In this document: positions 34,832 to 45,987 of the stretch, piece by piece
How the letters are laid out: every line of letters begins with the position of its first letter
How positions within the stretch are numbered: the first letter of the stretch is position 1
From: Manihot esculenta
Taxonomy: Eukaryota; Streptophyta; Magnoliopsida; Malpighiales; Euphorbiaceae
Direction of reading: 5' to 3'
Assembly: GCF_001659605.2 (NCBI RefSeq)
Contig: NC_035172.2
Location: 18,167,051-18,231,050, forward strand
Length of the DNA stretch: 64,000 nt
Made by a program: the position numbers and the translations under genes
Notes under the pieces: model-generated
Seen by the model: the letters and a program-made list of their open reading frames with translations, nothing else
The model's database searches: none
Told to the model about the DNA's origin: nothing

Positions 34832-36631
34832 ATGTCATCTGACTCACAGAGAGCAATAGATGAGGAGGTAGAGAGTCATGCTCCCTCTGAGGCAGCTGCA
34901 CCTGCTGCTACTCCTCCACCTGCTGCTGCTGGCGGACTAGGGCAGGATGCATTATTTCAGCAAATAGCTGAGTTGCTTAGGAGGGTTACACAAAATGTAC
35001 CAGAGGTACCACCACCACCACCTGTAGCAGTCCAGGTTCCCCCACCTGTGGTCGCTAGGCCTCCAATAGAAAAACTCAGAAAGTATGGTGCAACAGATTT
35101 TAGAGGTAAAAAGGAAGATGATCCTTCAGCTGCAGAATTCTGGTTAGAAAGTACAGAAAGGGTTTTACAGCAGCTACAGTGTTCACCAGTAGATAGCTTG
35201 ATGTGTGCAGTATCATTGCTAAAAGATGAAGCGTATCGATGGTGGACAACTTTAACACAGATGGTTCGACCAGAGCGCCAGACTTGGGAATTCTTTTTGT
35301 CAGAGTTTAAGAAGAAGTATGTTGGGGCCTTATATATAGAGGAGAGAAGGAGGGAGTTCTTATACCTCAGACAGGGCAGGCTTACAGTAACTGAGTACGA
35401 GCGAGAATTTGTCAGACTTAGTAAGTATGCCACAGAGATAGTTCCTACAGAGGAAGAAAGATGTAAACGCTTTGAGCAGGGATTACATGCTGATATCAGG
35501 ATGTACCTCACAGCTATGCATATCAGGGAACTTTCAGTTTTAGTAGATACGGCCCACAACCTGGAGCGCATTAAAGAAGAAGAGCAAAGTAGAAGGCAGA
35601 AAGGGCAGCAGAAGAGGAGTCAGAGCCAGTATCAGGGACAATCCTCTGCATCACAGACAAGTAGTAAGAGACAGAGGGAATTTCAGCAGACAGGGCAGAG
35701 AGGACCACCTAGGCAGATTCAGAGACCTGGGCAGAGTTCAGTAGTAAGGTCTGGACAGCAGACTACCTCAGTATCCAGTACAGGAGGACCAGGCAGAGGG
35801 TTGCCACCAGTATGTGAGCATTGTGGCAGGAGACATGGTGGAGTATGTAGGAGATTGACTGGGGCTTGCTACTTATGTGGAAGCTCAGACCACTTTATGA
35901 GGGATTGTCCTAGAGGCCAGTCAATGCAGCCTATACAGACAGAGAAATCTTTGCCGACAGGGTCTAGAGGCAGAGGTAGAGGTAGAGGTGAATCTAGCAG
36001 TGCTCAGAGTCACAGAGTATCAGAGACAGTAGATAGACCAGACACTAGAGCACCTGCCAGAGCATATGCCATTCGTGCAAAGGAAGACCAGGACAAACCA
36101 GATGTTATTGCTGGTAAATTTTCTATCTTTGGCAAATATGTTTATGCATTAATTGATCCTGGTTCCACACATTCATACATCAGCATACCCATCAGTAATG
36201 AGAAGGGAATGCAAGTAGAACCCTTAGAACATGACATAGCAGTGACCAATCCCTTAGGACATCTTGTGATTGTGAATAGAGTTTATAGAGATTGTCCTAT
36301 AGGTGTACAAGGTCATACCTTTTTAGGTGACTTGATAGAGTTACCTTTTAGAGAGTTTGATGTGATTTTGGGTATGGATTGGTTGTCTAGACATCATGTC
36401 ATAGTTGACTGTAAGTTAAAACGAGTTACACTCAAAACATTAGAGGGTTCTGAGGTTATAGTTGTGGGCGAGAGGTCAGATTACCTCTCTAATGTCATAT
36501 CTGCCACTACAGCTAGGAGGTTGATTAGAAAAGGCTGTACAGCCTATCTGGCTAGTGTAACTGAAACTAAAAAGGAAGGGCCTAATGTGTCAAACCTACC
36601 CACAGTATGTCATTTTCCAGATGTATTGTAA
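34832..36631 (+). CDS. Element E GAG-PRO, unit 3, uninterrupted 599-aa frame
   Basis: The only uninterrupted retroelement polyprotein frame in the window. Residues 1-95 are Ala/Pro-rich. Residues ~100-210 are a retrotransposon Gag core (AEFWLESTERVL, YRWWTTL, EFKKKYVGALYIEERRREF). Residues 328-339 form a short CEHCGRRHGGVC knuckle, and 346-359 a canonical CX2CX4HX4C knuckle that binds RNA. Residues 376-386 are Arg/Gly-rich. Residues ~430-530 are retropepsin with active-site DPGST (D442) and ILGMDW. The frame stops at FPDVL where the LTR is fused, before RT. The truncated LTR upstream lacks the TATA region, so expression would depend on read-through from 5' or a promoter in the remaining LTR. 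Gag+protease without pol recalls the non-autonomous TR-GAG group. Confidence 0.85.
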   Translation: MSSDSQRAIDEEVESHAPSEAAAPAATPPPAAAGGLGQDALFQQIAELLRRVTQNVPEVPPPPPVAVQVPPPVVARPPIEKLRKYGATDFRGKKEDDPSAAEFWLESTERVLQQLQCSPVDSLMCAVSLLKDEAYRWWTTLTQMVRPERQTWEFFLSEFKKKYVGALYIEERRREFLYLRQGRLTVTEYEREFVRLSKYATEIVPTEEERCKRFEQGLHADIRMYLTAMHIRELSVLVDTAHNLERIKEEEQSRRQKGQQKRSQSQYQGQSSASQTSSKRQREFQQTGQRGPPRQIQRPGQSSVVRSGQQTTSVSSTGGPGRGLPPVCEHCGRRHGGVCRRLTGACYLCGSSDHFMRDCPRGQSMQPIQTEKSLPTGSRGRGRGRGESSSAQSHRVSETVDRPDTRAPARAYAIRAKEDQDKPDVIAGKFSIFGKYVYALIDPGSTHSYISIPISNEKGMQVEPLEHDIAVTNPLGHLVIVNRVYRDCPIGVQGHTFLGDLIELPFREFDVILGMDWLSRHHVIVDCKLKRVTLKTLEGSEVIVVGERSDYLSNVISATTARRLIRKGCTAYLASVTETKKEGPNVSNLPTVCHFPDVL

Positions 36632-38199
36632 CAGGACAGCTTGTGTTACTAACTTCATAACTTCTTGTGTATATATTGAAATTAGGCTTAAGATATACCA
36701 AATGAAAGCTAAGACAAATATCTAAAACTTTCATGAATTGAAAAAATTCTGAATCTGTAGTTAAAATGATGAAAATTGCAAGTGAACCTAAAATGGACAC
36801 AGTGGTAGTGCATCCGGAACAGAGTCTATTGATTATACCATAACTAATTACATACTTAGTGAAATTTGTTAAGACCAGTGCCAAATGAATCTTAAGAAGT
36901 ATACCTAAAACTTTGTAGAAGACATTTAAGCTTGAATTTGTATGGAAATGTATGAATCTGATAAGTTTTGTGATACTATTAACAAGTACCAATACTGAAC
37001 TGATTAAGACCTTATTGAGCAGCTTGTAAAGAAAAATTCATAACTTAAGCTAGGATGATCAGATTTGCATGAACCATACCTTGTTGGAAAGATAAGACAT
37101 AAATATACATTTATTATGAAGAAACTGAAGTCAAATTGTAACTCTAAACTGCTTGAAAAGTTTATGTAATATATGGCAGAATGTAGTTTTCTATATTGAA
37201 ATGCTAAGTCAATAAAGTTTTGCACTATTTGCCATGAGTTTTCCATATTGTAAACCTTGGCATATGATATATGTACTTTGGAAAAAGAAATCAAATAGCT
37301 TCAAATGACATGCATTTACATTGATACATTGAGTTAATGATACTTGGCCCTGGTAAACGTAATAGGAGTCGAGGTTAGCTTAAGGGTATGGCATGCCATA
37401 TAAATATACAGAGTTCGCAGTACTGCTACCGATACATGATCTATATTAGAGGTTACATATCTGGTACCTCATAAGCATGGCCACAGAGTCCTGCTATCAC
37501 AGTTTTGGCCTCTGAGCCTACCGTTCGGCACCCTGTGCCTACCGTTATAACTCCTTATCTACCTAGTCGATCCTACTATGTGGTTATAAGGGCTAAGATC
37601 TTAATTAAGATTGATACTTGATTTTGTGAACTTATTGGTGAATGTTAACATGTTTACATCTACTAGCTTGTAATTGTTTACTTGATTATCTATTTATGCG
37701 AGCTTGTTTGTTTTATTCTGTTATTTGTTGTTATCACCCACTGAGCATTAGCTCAGCGTGTTGGTTTTTACCTCACGCAGGTTGTAGATAACGTAGGCAC
37801 GTGAAGTTCATCAGAGGTCTACATCAGATACCAAGGCCATTATCATAGCTGGTTGTTTTGAGTCTCTGAGTCATAGTGCAGTTATAATTTGGCATGTACA
37901 TATTTAATAGAGTGAGTTGTAAAGGTTATGTAATCAAAGAATAGTAAGATGTCAAATATCAGTTGATAATTTTTCATGTGTTTTTCATGTGCTACAGTTT
38001 GAAATATTAATGAAACAGATGAGACTCTGTTAACTTTTCGGTTTAAAATCTCACATTTATTTGATGAAATTTACATGCATTACCTTAAAACTTGATATTT
38101 ACAGATAAAGGTAATTGATTAGTTGTGATATATCTAAAAAGGTATAGTTTGTGACATTCCTTGCTCTGTCTACTCTTTGATAGGGTAAGGGGTGTTACA
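36626..38199 (+). repeat. Element E truncated LTR, copy 3 (3' end of E)
   Basis: It ends GGTGTTACA followed by the TSD ctaaa. The 3' end of the element is therefore authentic even though its LTR lacks the 5' 1.08 kb. Confidence 0.95.
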
Positions 38200-39580
38200 C
38201 TAAAGGATCATTCAACATTCATCCACATCATCAACATATTATGCAATGCAACATATTCGTGATTTCTAATGCAAACAACCTAAAATATCTCATGGCATTC
38301 ATGATGCGTGAATCATGCTAAAACGGGTTTATTATTTAAAAGCATAAGAGTTATTCTACTCACCTCTAGCTGAAGCTCTACTGACTCAGAAGCAGCTGAA
38401 CTCACTGCTGGGGTCCTCGGTTCCTCGAGTCCGAACCTACACAGGTGGACTCAAATGAGGGACCAAACAACTAGAACATAACTCTACAAACATCCCCCAA
38501 AAACCCCCTAAAACACCTCAAAACAATCATGCAAAAACATGCAAAGGAAGGCTGGACAGGGTAGGTTCGGCGGCACCTTCGGCGGCCGAAAGTCCCAGAC
38601 AGAGATGAAAGTCTCTTTTCGGGGGCAACTTCGGCAGCCAAAAGGCCTGCCTCCCAAGCCATGTTCGGCGGCCGAAAGTCCTTCGGCTGCCAAACCTGGT
38701 TTCTGCCAAAGGGCAGAAACTTGGCTCCCTTTGCACAAAAACTTCTCCTTTCCATACCAACATGCATATAACTCAACCAAATCATGCAAATATACATACA
38801 TAGGCTCCTAGGGGCTTCAAACTACCTAAAACCCCAACTACAACACACAATCACAACACATTGCTCAAAAACACAACATAAACTCAAAAACCTAACTATG
38901 AGCTAAACATGCATTCTACCCCATAGATCTTGCATAAAACTTACTTTAAACATGAAATGAGCTTAAGATCGGCTCTTACCTCTTGAAGATCGAGAGAGAG
39001 ACGACCTAAACTCGGAGATGGGAGAGATTTGAGTTCTTGAAACTCAAAGCTCCAAAACTTGCTCAAAACTTGAAAATCTTCAAAACAAGATGAAAACTTG
39101 TGAAAATCGTGAAAGATTTTAAGGGAAAGCTCAAAGATTGGTGAGGAACGGCGGAGAGCTCACCTTGGCCGACAATGGGGAGAAAACTCGCCCATTTTCG
39201 GCTAAGGGACCCTTTTATAGTGGCTGGCCAGACCACGTTCGGGGGCCGAACGTGCCTCCGCATGCATGCCATGTTCGGCGGCCGAACTTGAGGTTCGGTG
39301 GCCGAACCTGGACTTCCCTCACTTATGCCTTCGGGGGCCTAAGGCACACCCGAAACGCATGCATGTTCGGCGGCCGAACTTGAGGTTCGGCGGCCGAACC
39401 TGAGTTTTCCTCCAAAGGTGTTTTTATTCAAAAACTCATTTCCTCTTTACTTAATATCATCAAAAACATTAAAACATTTTAAGAAAGCATGGTTTTACCC
39501 TTCTAGAGGTCTCCGACATCCGAGATTCCACCGGACGGTAGGAATTCCGATACCGGAGTCTAGCCGGGTATTACAGTCTT

Positions 39581-41625
39581 GGAGGAAAACTCAGGTTCGG
39601 CCGTCGAACCTCAAGTTCGGCCGCCGAACATGCATGCACTTCGGGAGTGCTTTAGGCCCCCGAAAGCATAAGTGAGCGAAGTCCAGGTTCGGCTGCCGAA
39701 CCTTATGTTCGGCCGCCGAACATGGCATGCATGCGGAGGCACGTTCGGCTCCTGAATGTGGCCTGGCCAGCCACCTATAAAGGGGTCCCTTGGCCGAAAT
39801 GGGCGAGCTTTTCTCCCCATTGTCGGCCAAGGTGAGCTCTCCGCCATCCTTCGCCGATTTCAAGTTTCTTCCTCCAAATCTTCCTGGATTTTCACAAGTT
39901 TTCACTTTGTTTTAAAGATTTTTGAGTATAAAGCAAGTTTTGGAGCTTTGAGGTTCAAGAAACTCAATCTCTCCCATCTCCGAGCTAGGGTCGTTTTCCT
40001 CTCGATCTTCAAGAGGTAAGGGCCGATCTTGAGCTCACTATATGTTTTAAACAAGTTTTAAGTCGATTCATGGGGTAGAAATGTATGTTTATGTTAGTTG
40101 AGCATTGTTAGGTTTTATGTGTTTTATGGACAATGTATGTTGGATATGCATGTTTGATGTGTTGTAGATGGGGTTTAGGATAGTTTGAGGCCCCTAGGAG
40201 CTGATGTATGTATCTATGCATGTTTTGGATGAGTTGTATGCTTGATTGAATGAAATGAGAGGCTTTTGTGCATGAAGAGCTGAGTTTCTGCCCTTTTGAC
40301 AGAAACCAGGTTCAGCAGCCGAAGGACTTTTGGCCGCCGAACCTGCCTGGGAGGCAAGCCTTTCGGCTGTCGAAGTCTGCCCCTGAAAATGGACTTTCGT
40401 CTCTGGAGGGCACTTTCGGCCGCCGAAGGTGCCGTCGAACCTGCCTGACTTTCGGCTCTGGAGGGACTTTCGACCGCCGAACCTGCCGCCGAAAGTGCCC
40501 TGTTCAGCCTTCCTTTGCATGTTTTGCATGATTGTTTTGAGGTGTTTTAGGGGGTTTTTGGGGGATGTTTTTAGAATCATGTTCTAGTTGTTTGGTCCCT
40601 CATTTGAGTCCACTTTGTAGGTTCGGACCCGAGGAACTGGGGACCCCAGCAGTGAGTCAGTTGCTTCAGTCTTTGTTAGAGCTAGCTGAGGTGAGTAGAA
40701 TAAACCTTTACGTTTTAAAGCGAATAAATTATAAAGTTTTGAGCATGCTCATGCATCATGAATGCCATGTGATGATTTAGGTTGTTTGCATTAGAATTCA
40801 CGAATATGTTGCATTGCATTTTATGATGTTGATGCGGATTGGTTATTGGATGATCCTTTAGTCCTCATATGATATGATATGATGATGATACGGCATGATA
40901 TGGTATGGAAGTCCGGTTGACCCATTCTACGTCCCGACACTATGTAAGAGAAAGACCGGTTGACCCATTCTACGTCCCAGCACTTTGGAATGTAGAGGAC
41001 TATTGGTGACAATACCATCCTTGATGTGACTTGTTGTGATGTGTTGCATTACATGAGAACATGAGATTTTAAATGTTTTATTATTCTGGTCACTGGGCTC
41101 TAGTAGCTCACCCCTCTCCCTAATCCCCCAGGTTTGCAGGTACGGGCTAGGCAGAGAAGTCAAGATGAATGAAGTCTTGTGTATGTAATAGTTAGAATGT
41201 GGACATGATAAATTGTAAAATGATGTAAAAGTTATGAATAGTTATGTCATGTAAATGTTGATTCTGAGATTGAGGTTTAGAAGTTGTGCTTGACCGAGTT
41301 TATATAGTAATCCCTTTTGTAAACATGATCTATGTTTTATGATGCTTATGTTCTACCAAGCTTGTGTATGATGAGATACCCCATTGGAGCATTTGGTTAG
41401 AGCTCCAGTGTGAGGTTTATGTTTATGGTTATGTATATGCTTATGTGCATGCACAGGTTGAGCTTGGTAAAAGAAAAGAAAAGTCTAAATTTTTATGTAT
41501 GTTGTTGATCATGTATGGGATTAAACAGGTTTATAGGACGTATGTCAGGCTTGCTACGGGTCCCGGCGGCCTTATGCTGATCTGGATCCTAGCGCCGGTA
41601 GCGGTCCTATTTTCGGGTCGTTACA
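39581..41625 (+). repeat. Element B 3' LTR, remaining 2,045 bp
   Basis: Continuation of 24043-24204 after D. TATAAA is at 39776, AAGAGGTAAG at about 40010, and the TTCGGCCGCCGAA-type cluster at 40310-40500. There are two minisatellite units near 40915-40980 against three in the 5' LTR. It ends GGGTCGTTACA before the TSD gaagg and the rest of A's gag. Confidence 0.95.
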
Positions 41626-44600
41626 GAAGGCCCGAGAGTGGTTTAAAAACTATGTGAACCCGAGGTTGGATAGTCTATCCTGGGAAGAATTTGCTAATGA
41701 GTTTGCAGGATGGGCTTTTCCTGATAGCTCAAGGGAGCTGAAAGTGATCGAGTTTGAGCAGTTGAGGCAGACGGAGGAAATGAGTGTAGATGAGTACACA
41801 GATAGGTTCTTGGAGTTGTTGCCGTTTGCAAGGCAAAATCTGGATACAGACCAGAAGAAGGCAAGGAGGTATATTATGAGGCTTCATTCCAGGTATTCCT
41901 CCTTGATTCAATCAGCAGAAAGGGAGAGCTTCCATGCCATAGTGGATATGGCCCGGAGGATGGAGGCTAGTGCAAAAATCGAAGGAAAAGTTAAGCAGTC
42001 AGTGGCACAGCCTTCTGGTTCCAAGACCCCAGGTGGGGGAAAGTTAGACCCTTCATCTTTGAGTGCAACAGCTTTAGGCAGTAAGAGGTGGAGTAACACC
42101 ACCAAGAAGCCAAAGAAGAACAAGTTCTGGAACAAGATCAAGTCAGGTCTGGGATTAGGAAGTGGCTCGAGCTCAGGTGCAGACAATGCAGTATGTATGA
42201 AGTGTGGGAAGCCGCACAAGGGAGTATGTCAGTTTGTGACGACAGCCTGCTTCAGATGTGGGCAGGAGGGACACATGGCATGGGAATGTCCTAGAGCAGC
42301 TTATGTGGCACAGTCCCAGCAGACAGCTTCTGGTAGTGTGGCTCAGCCAGTAGCTCCAGTCACGATGCAGGCCAGTGGCAGAGGCAGAGGGAGAGGGGCA
42401 GCCTCTTCTTCAGCGGGTTTCAGGGGTGAAGGTCCATCAGCTCCAGCATGGATCTTCACCATAACACAGCAGGAGGCAAATGCATCAAACACCGTGGTGT
42501 CAGGTAATCTCATCATTGGTTGTTCAGATGTTTATGCCTTAGTGGACCCTGGTGCATCTCATTCTTTCATTGCTCCGAGAGCCGTTGAGAGGTTGGGATT
42601 GATGGTCTCTGGGTTAGAGTGTCCCCTATGGGTCAGTGGACCCAAGTGTGACCCGTCAGTGGCAAAGTCAGTCTGCCAGTGTAGTCCAGTTTTTGTTCAG
42701 GGCAGATGCCTTTCAGCCAACCTTGTGGTTCTAGATTTGACAGATTTTGACATCATTCTAGGGATGGATTGGCTATCTACCCATGGTGCTACCTTGGACT
42801 GCAGAGACAAGGTAGTCAGATTCAGAGGTCAGGATGGGTCAGAGGTAGTCTTCAGAGGAGACAGGAGGAGTACACCTAGAGGCTTGATATCAACCCTACA
42901 GGCTCGTAGGTTGCTCAGGAAGGGTTGTCAGGGTTTTCTAGCTCATGTGAGAGAGCTGGATAGTCATGTCAGAGAGCCCGCCTTAGTGCCCGTGGTCAGA
43001 GAGTTTTTAGATGTCTTCCTAGACGAGCTGCTAGGTTTACCACTTGCTAGGGAGATAGAGTTTGAAATAGAATTGATGCCGGAAACCAGACCAATCTCTA
43101 TCCCTCCCTACAGGATGGCACCAGCTGAGTTGAAAGAGTTGAAAGAGCAGTTGCAAGAGCTGGTAGATAAGGGTTTCATCCGACCGAGTACCTCACCTTG
43201 GGGTGCTCCAGTGCTGTTTGTGAGAAAGAAGGATGGATCCCTCAGACTTTGTATCGACTACAGGCAATTGAACAAAGTCACTACCAAGAACAAGTATCCG
43301 TTGCCTAGGATTGATGATCTATTTGACCAGCTAGCAGGAGCAGGTTGTTTCTCCAAGATAGATCTGAGATCCGGGTACCACCAGTTGAGAATAAGAGAAG
43401 AGGATGTGTCGAAGACGGCATTCAGGACCAGATATGGGCACTATGAGTTCCTTGTGATGCCGTTCGGGTTAACCAATGCCCCTGCAGCATTCATGGATCT
43501 CATGAACAGGGTTTTCAGACAATATCTGGATCACTTTGTTATTGTCTTCATTGATGATATCTTAGTGTATTCCAGAAATGCAGAGGAGCATGCCCATCAT
43601 CTGAGGTTAGTCTTGCAGACCTTGAGGGAACACGGCTTGTATGCCAAGTTCTCCAAGTGTGAGTTCTGGTTGAGGAGCATCTCATTCTTGGGGCATGTTG
43701 TGTCAGAAAATGGAATCGAAGTGGACCCCAAGAAAGTGGAAGCTGTAGTTAACTGGCCTAGACCCACTACAGTGACAGAGATCAAGAGCTTTTTGGGTTT
43801 GGCAGGTTACTACAAGAGGTTCATTCAGGACTTCTCTAAAATTGCAGCTCCTTTGACCAGATTGACTAAGAAGAACCAGAGGTTTGTGTGGACTGACCAG
43901 TGTGAAGAGAGCTTTAAAGAGCTAAAGAAGAGGTTGACGTCGGCACCGGTGTTAGCTCTGCCTACTAGTAATGAAGACTTCACAGTTTTCTGTGATGCGT
44001 CCCGGGTGGGGCTGGGTTGTGTGTTGATGCAGAAGGAAAGGGTGATTGCTTATGCTTCTAGGCAGCTGAAGAAGCATGAGTTGAATTACCCTACACATGA
44101 CCTAGAGATGGCAGCTGTAGTCTTTGCACTCAAGATGTGGAGGCATTACCTTTATGGGGTTAAATGTGAGATCTTCACAGATTATAAAAGCCTGCAGTAC
44201 ATCCTGAGTCAGAGAGAGTTGAACTTGAGACAGAGAAGGTGGGTAGAACTACTTAGTGACTATGATTGTAAGATCCAGTACCATCCGGGTAAGGCGAATG
44301 TTGTGGCAGACGCCTTAAGCCGGAAATCACTTAGCAGTCTATCCCATATCACGGCAGAGAGGAGACCGGTGGTAAAAGAGTTTCATAAGCTTATTAATGA
44401 AGGACTGCAGTTGGAGTTGTCTGGTACAGGTGCTTTGATAGCCCAGATGAGAGTGACACCTGTGTTTCTGGAGTAGGTGGCTCAGAAACAGCACGAGGAC
44501 CCAGAGTTAGTGAAGATTGCCAGGACTGTTCAGTCAAGCAAGAACGAAGAGTTTAGATTTGACAGCAAGGGGATCCTCCGCTATGGGAATAGATTGTGTG

Positions 44601-45889
44601 TACCAGATGATATGGGTCTGAAGGGAGACATTATGAGAGAAGCTCATAATGCGAGATATAGTGTTCACCCTGGAGCCACCAAAATGTACTAGGATCTGAA
44701 AAGAGTCTATTGGTGGCTAGCTATGAAAAGAGAAGTGGCACAGTTCGTGTCAGCCTGTGAAGTATGTCAGAGGGTGAAGCTGGAATATCAGAAGCCGGCT
44801 GGAATGCTTAACCCACTACCGATTCCAGAGTGAAAATGGGAGAATATAGCTATGGACTTCGTGGTGGGGTTACCGGCAGCATCCAACAGATTAGACTCCA
44901 TATGGGTGATTGTGGACAGACTGACCAAATCTGCTCACTTCATCCCTGTCAGGAGTGGCTACTCTGTGGATAAATTGGCGCAGGTGTTCGTTGATGAAGT
45001 GGTCAGGTTGCATGGGGCTCCTGTTTCAATAGTGTCTGATAGAGGACCCCAGTTCACCTCCAGGTTTTGGCGGAGTCTGCAGAGTGCTATGGGTACCAGG
45101 CTAGATTTCAGCACTGCTTTCCATCCTCAGACGGATGGACAATCAGAGAGGACCATCCAGACAATAGAGGATATGCTCAGAATGTGTGTGCTAGATTTTG
45201 GCGGTTCTTGGAGGCAGCATCTACCTTTGGTGGAGTTTGCCTACAATAACAGCTATCATGCTAGCATAAGGATGGCTCCATATGAAGCTTTGTATGGAAG
45301 GAAGTGCAGGTCACCTATTTGCGGGGAGGAAGTTGGAGAAAGGGCCTTGGCAGGGCCTGGACTAGTAGAGATCACCAGCAAAGTAGTGCCCATAATCAGA
45401 GAAAGGATCAAGACTGCTGTGAGCAGGCAAAAGAGTTATGCAGATATCCACGGAAGGCAAGTAGAGTTTCAGGAGGGGGATTTGGTATTGCTCAAGGTGT
45501 CTCCTATGAAAAGGGTGATTCGGTTTGGGAAGAAAGGTAAGCTAGCTCCACGGTACATCGGACCCTTTGAGATCTTGCAGAAGATTGGGAATGTATCGTA
45601 CAAGTTGGACTTACCTGCTTCTATGGAGAGAATCCATCCAGTTTTCCATGTTTCCATGTTAAGGAAGTTCGTGTCAGATCCGGGCAAGGTTCTTAGCGAA
45701 CCTGATGTAGAGATCCAAGAAGATCTCACCTATGTTGAGCAGCCAGTGCGGATCCTAGACACCCAGATCAGAAAGTTAAGGAACAAGGAAATCCCGATGG
45801 TGAAAGTCCTTTGGAATCACCACAACATCGAGGAATGTACTTGGGAGACACGGGAGTCCATGTTCCAGCAGTATCCTCATCTCTTCTAA
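41626..45889 (+). pseudogene. Element A gag-pol, main part
   Basis: It resumes the gag of 11003-11732 ([13 protein letters not shown]). The zinc knuckles are [12 protein letters not shown] and [14 protein letters not shown] (near 42190-42290). Protease has DPGASHSF (42545) and [10 protein letters not shown] has [19 protein letters not shown] and FIDDILVYS (43547). RNase H has [10 protein letters not shown] and ADALSRKS, with FTDYKS where B has FTDHKS. The integrase zinc finger is at 44640-44780, followed by MDFVVGLP (44852), [17 protein letters not shown], and a chromodomain-like tail ending QQYPHLF at 45889. The 5' 940 codons from 41654 are open. Stops follow at 44474 (TAG for CAG), 44690 (TAG) and 44831 (TGA for TGG), all in or near the zinc-finger part of integrase. 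Confidence 0.95.
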
Positions 45890-45973
45890 GGTGAGTGTTA
45901 TGTGTTTTGTATATATGTTCATGTTTTATGCTATGCATGTGTTCTTTGGTGAACATTCGGGGATGAATGTTCT

Positions 45974-45987
45974 TAAGAGGGGGAGAA
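45974..45987 (+). other. Element A polypurine tract
   Basis: 'taagagggggagaa' lies directly before the 3' LTR, after 'gaacattcggggatgaatgttc'. Confidence 0.9.

Larger units (their letters stand above)
24998..38199 (+). mobile_element. Element E: tandem-amplified gag-pro retroelement
   Basis: It is flanked by TSD ctaaa (24993-24997 and 38200-38204) and begins TGTAACATCC and ends GGTGTTACA. Its family differs from A and B. The order is full LTR, gag-pro, truncated LTR, gag-pro, truncated LTR, gag-pro, truncated LTR. The repeating unit is exactly 3,516 bp (26078-29593, 29594-33109, 33110-36625, then LTR remainder to 38199). RT, RNase H and integrase are absent everywhere. All three seams are identical, so one deletion (pol to mid-LTR) came first and the unit was then multiplied. 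The copies differ by only scattered substitutions. Confidence 0.95.
24205..39575 (-). mobile_element. Element D: reverse-oriented solo LTR, split by E
   Basis: Read on the minus strand from 39575 it begins TGTAATACCCGGCTAGAC and ends at 24205 with GGGTCGTTACA. The two parts (24205-24997 and 38205-39575) add up to 2,164 bp, one family LTR, with no internal region. TSD gtctt flanks it (24200-24204 and 39576-39580). The TATA box TATAAAA is at 39213-39219 (minus). It is a solo LTR produced by LTR-LTR recombination, most simply before E inserted into it. Confidence 0.93.
11733..41625 (+). mobile_element. Element B: Ty3/gypsy element inserted in the gag of A
   Basis: B has both LTRs, a PBS, gag-pol and a PPT, and is flanked by TSD gaagg (11728-11732 and 41626-41630). 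It belongs to the same family and orientation as A. It was itself hit by C (17282-21935) in pol and by D (24205-39575) in its 3' LTR. Without its insertions it would be about 9.9 kb. Confidence 0.95.

Noticed and set aside
26078..38199. The regular 3.5-kb repeats as a possible satellite or segmental host duplication
   Set aside because: The units contain PBS, gag-pro and LTR sequence, and one retrotransposon TSD surrounds the whole array.
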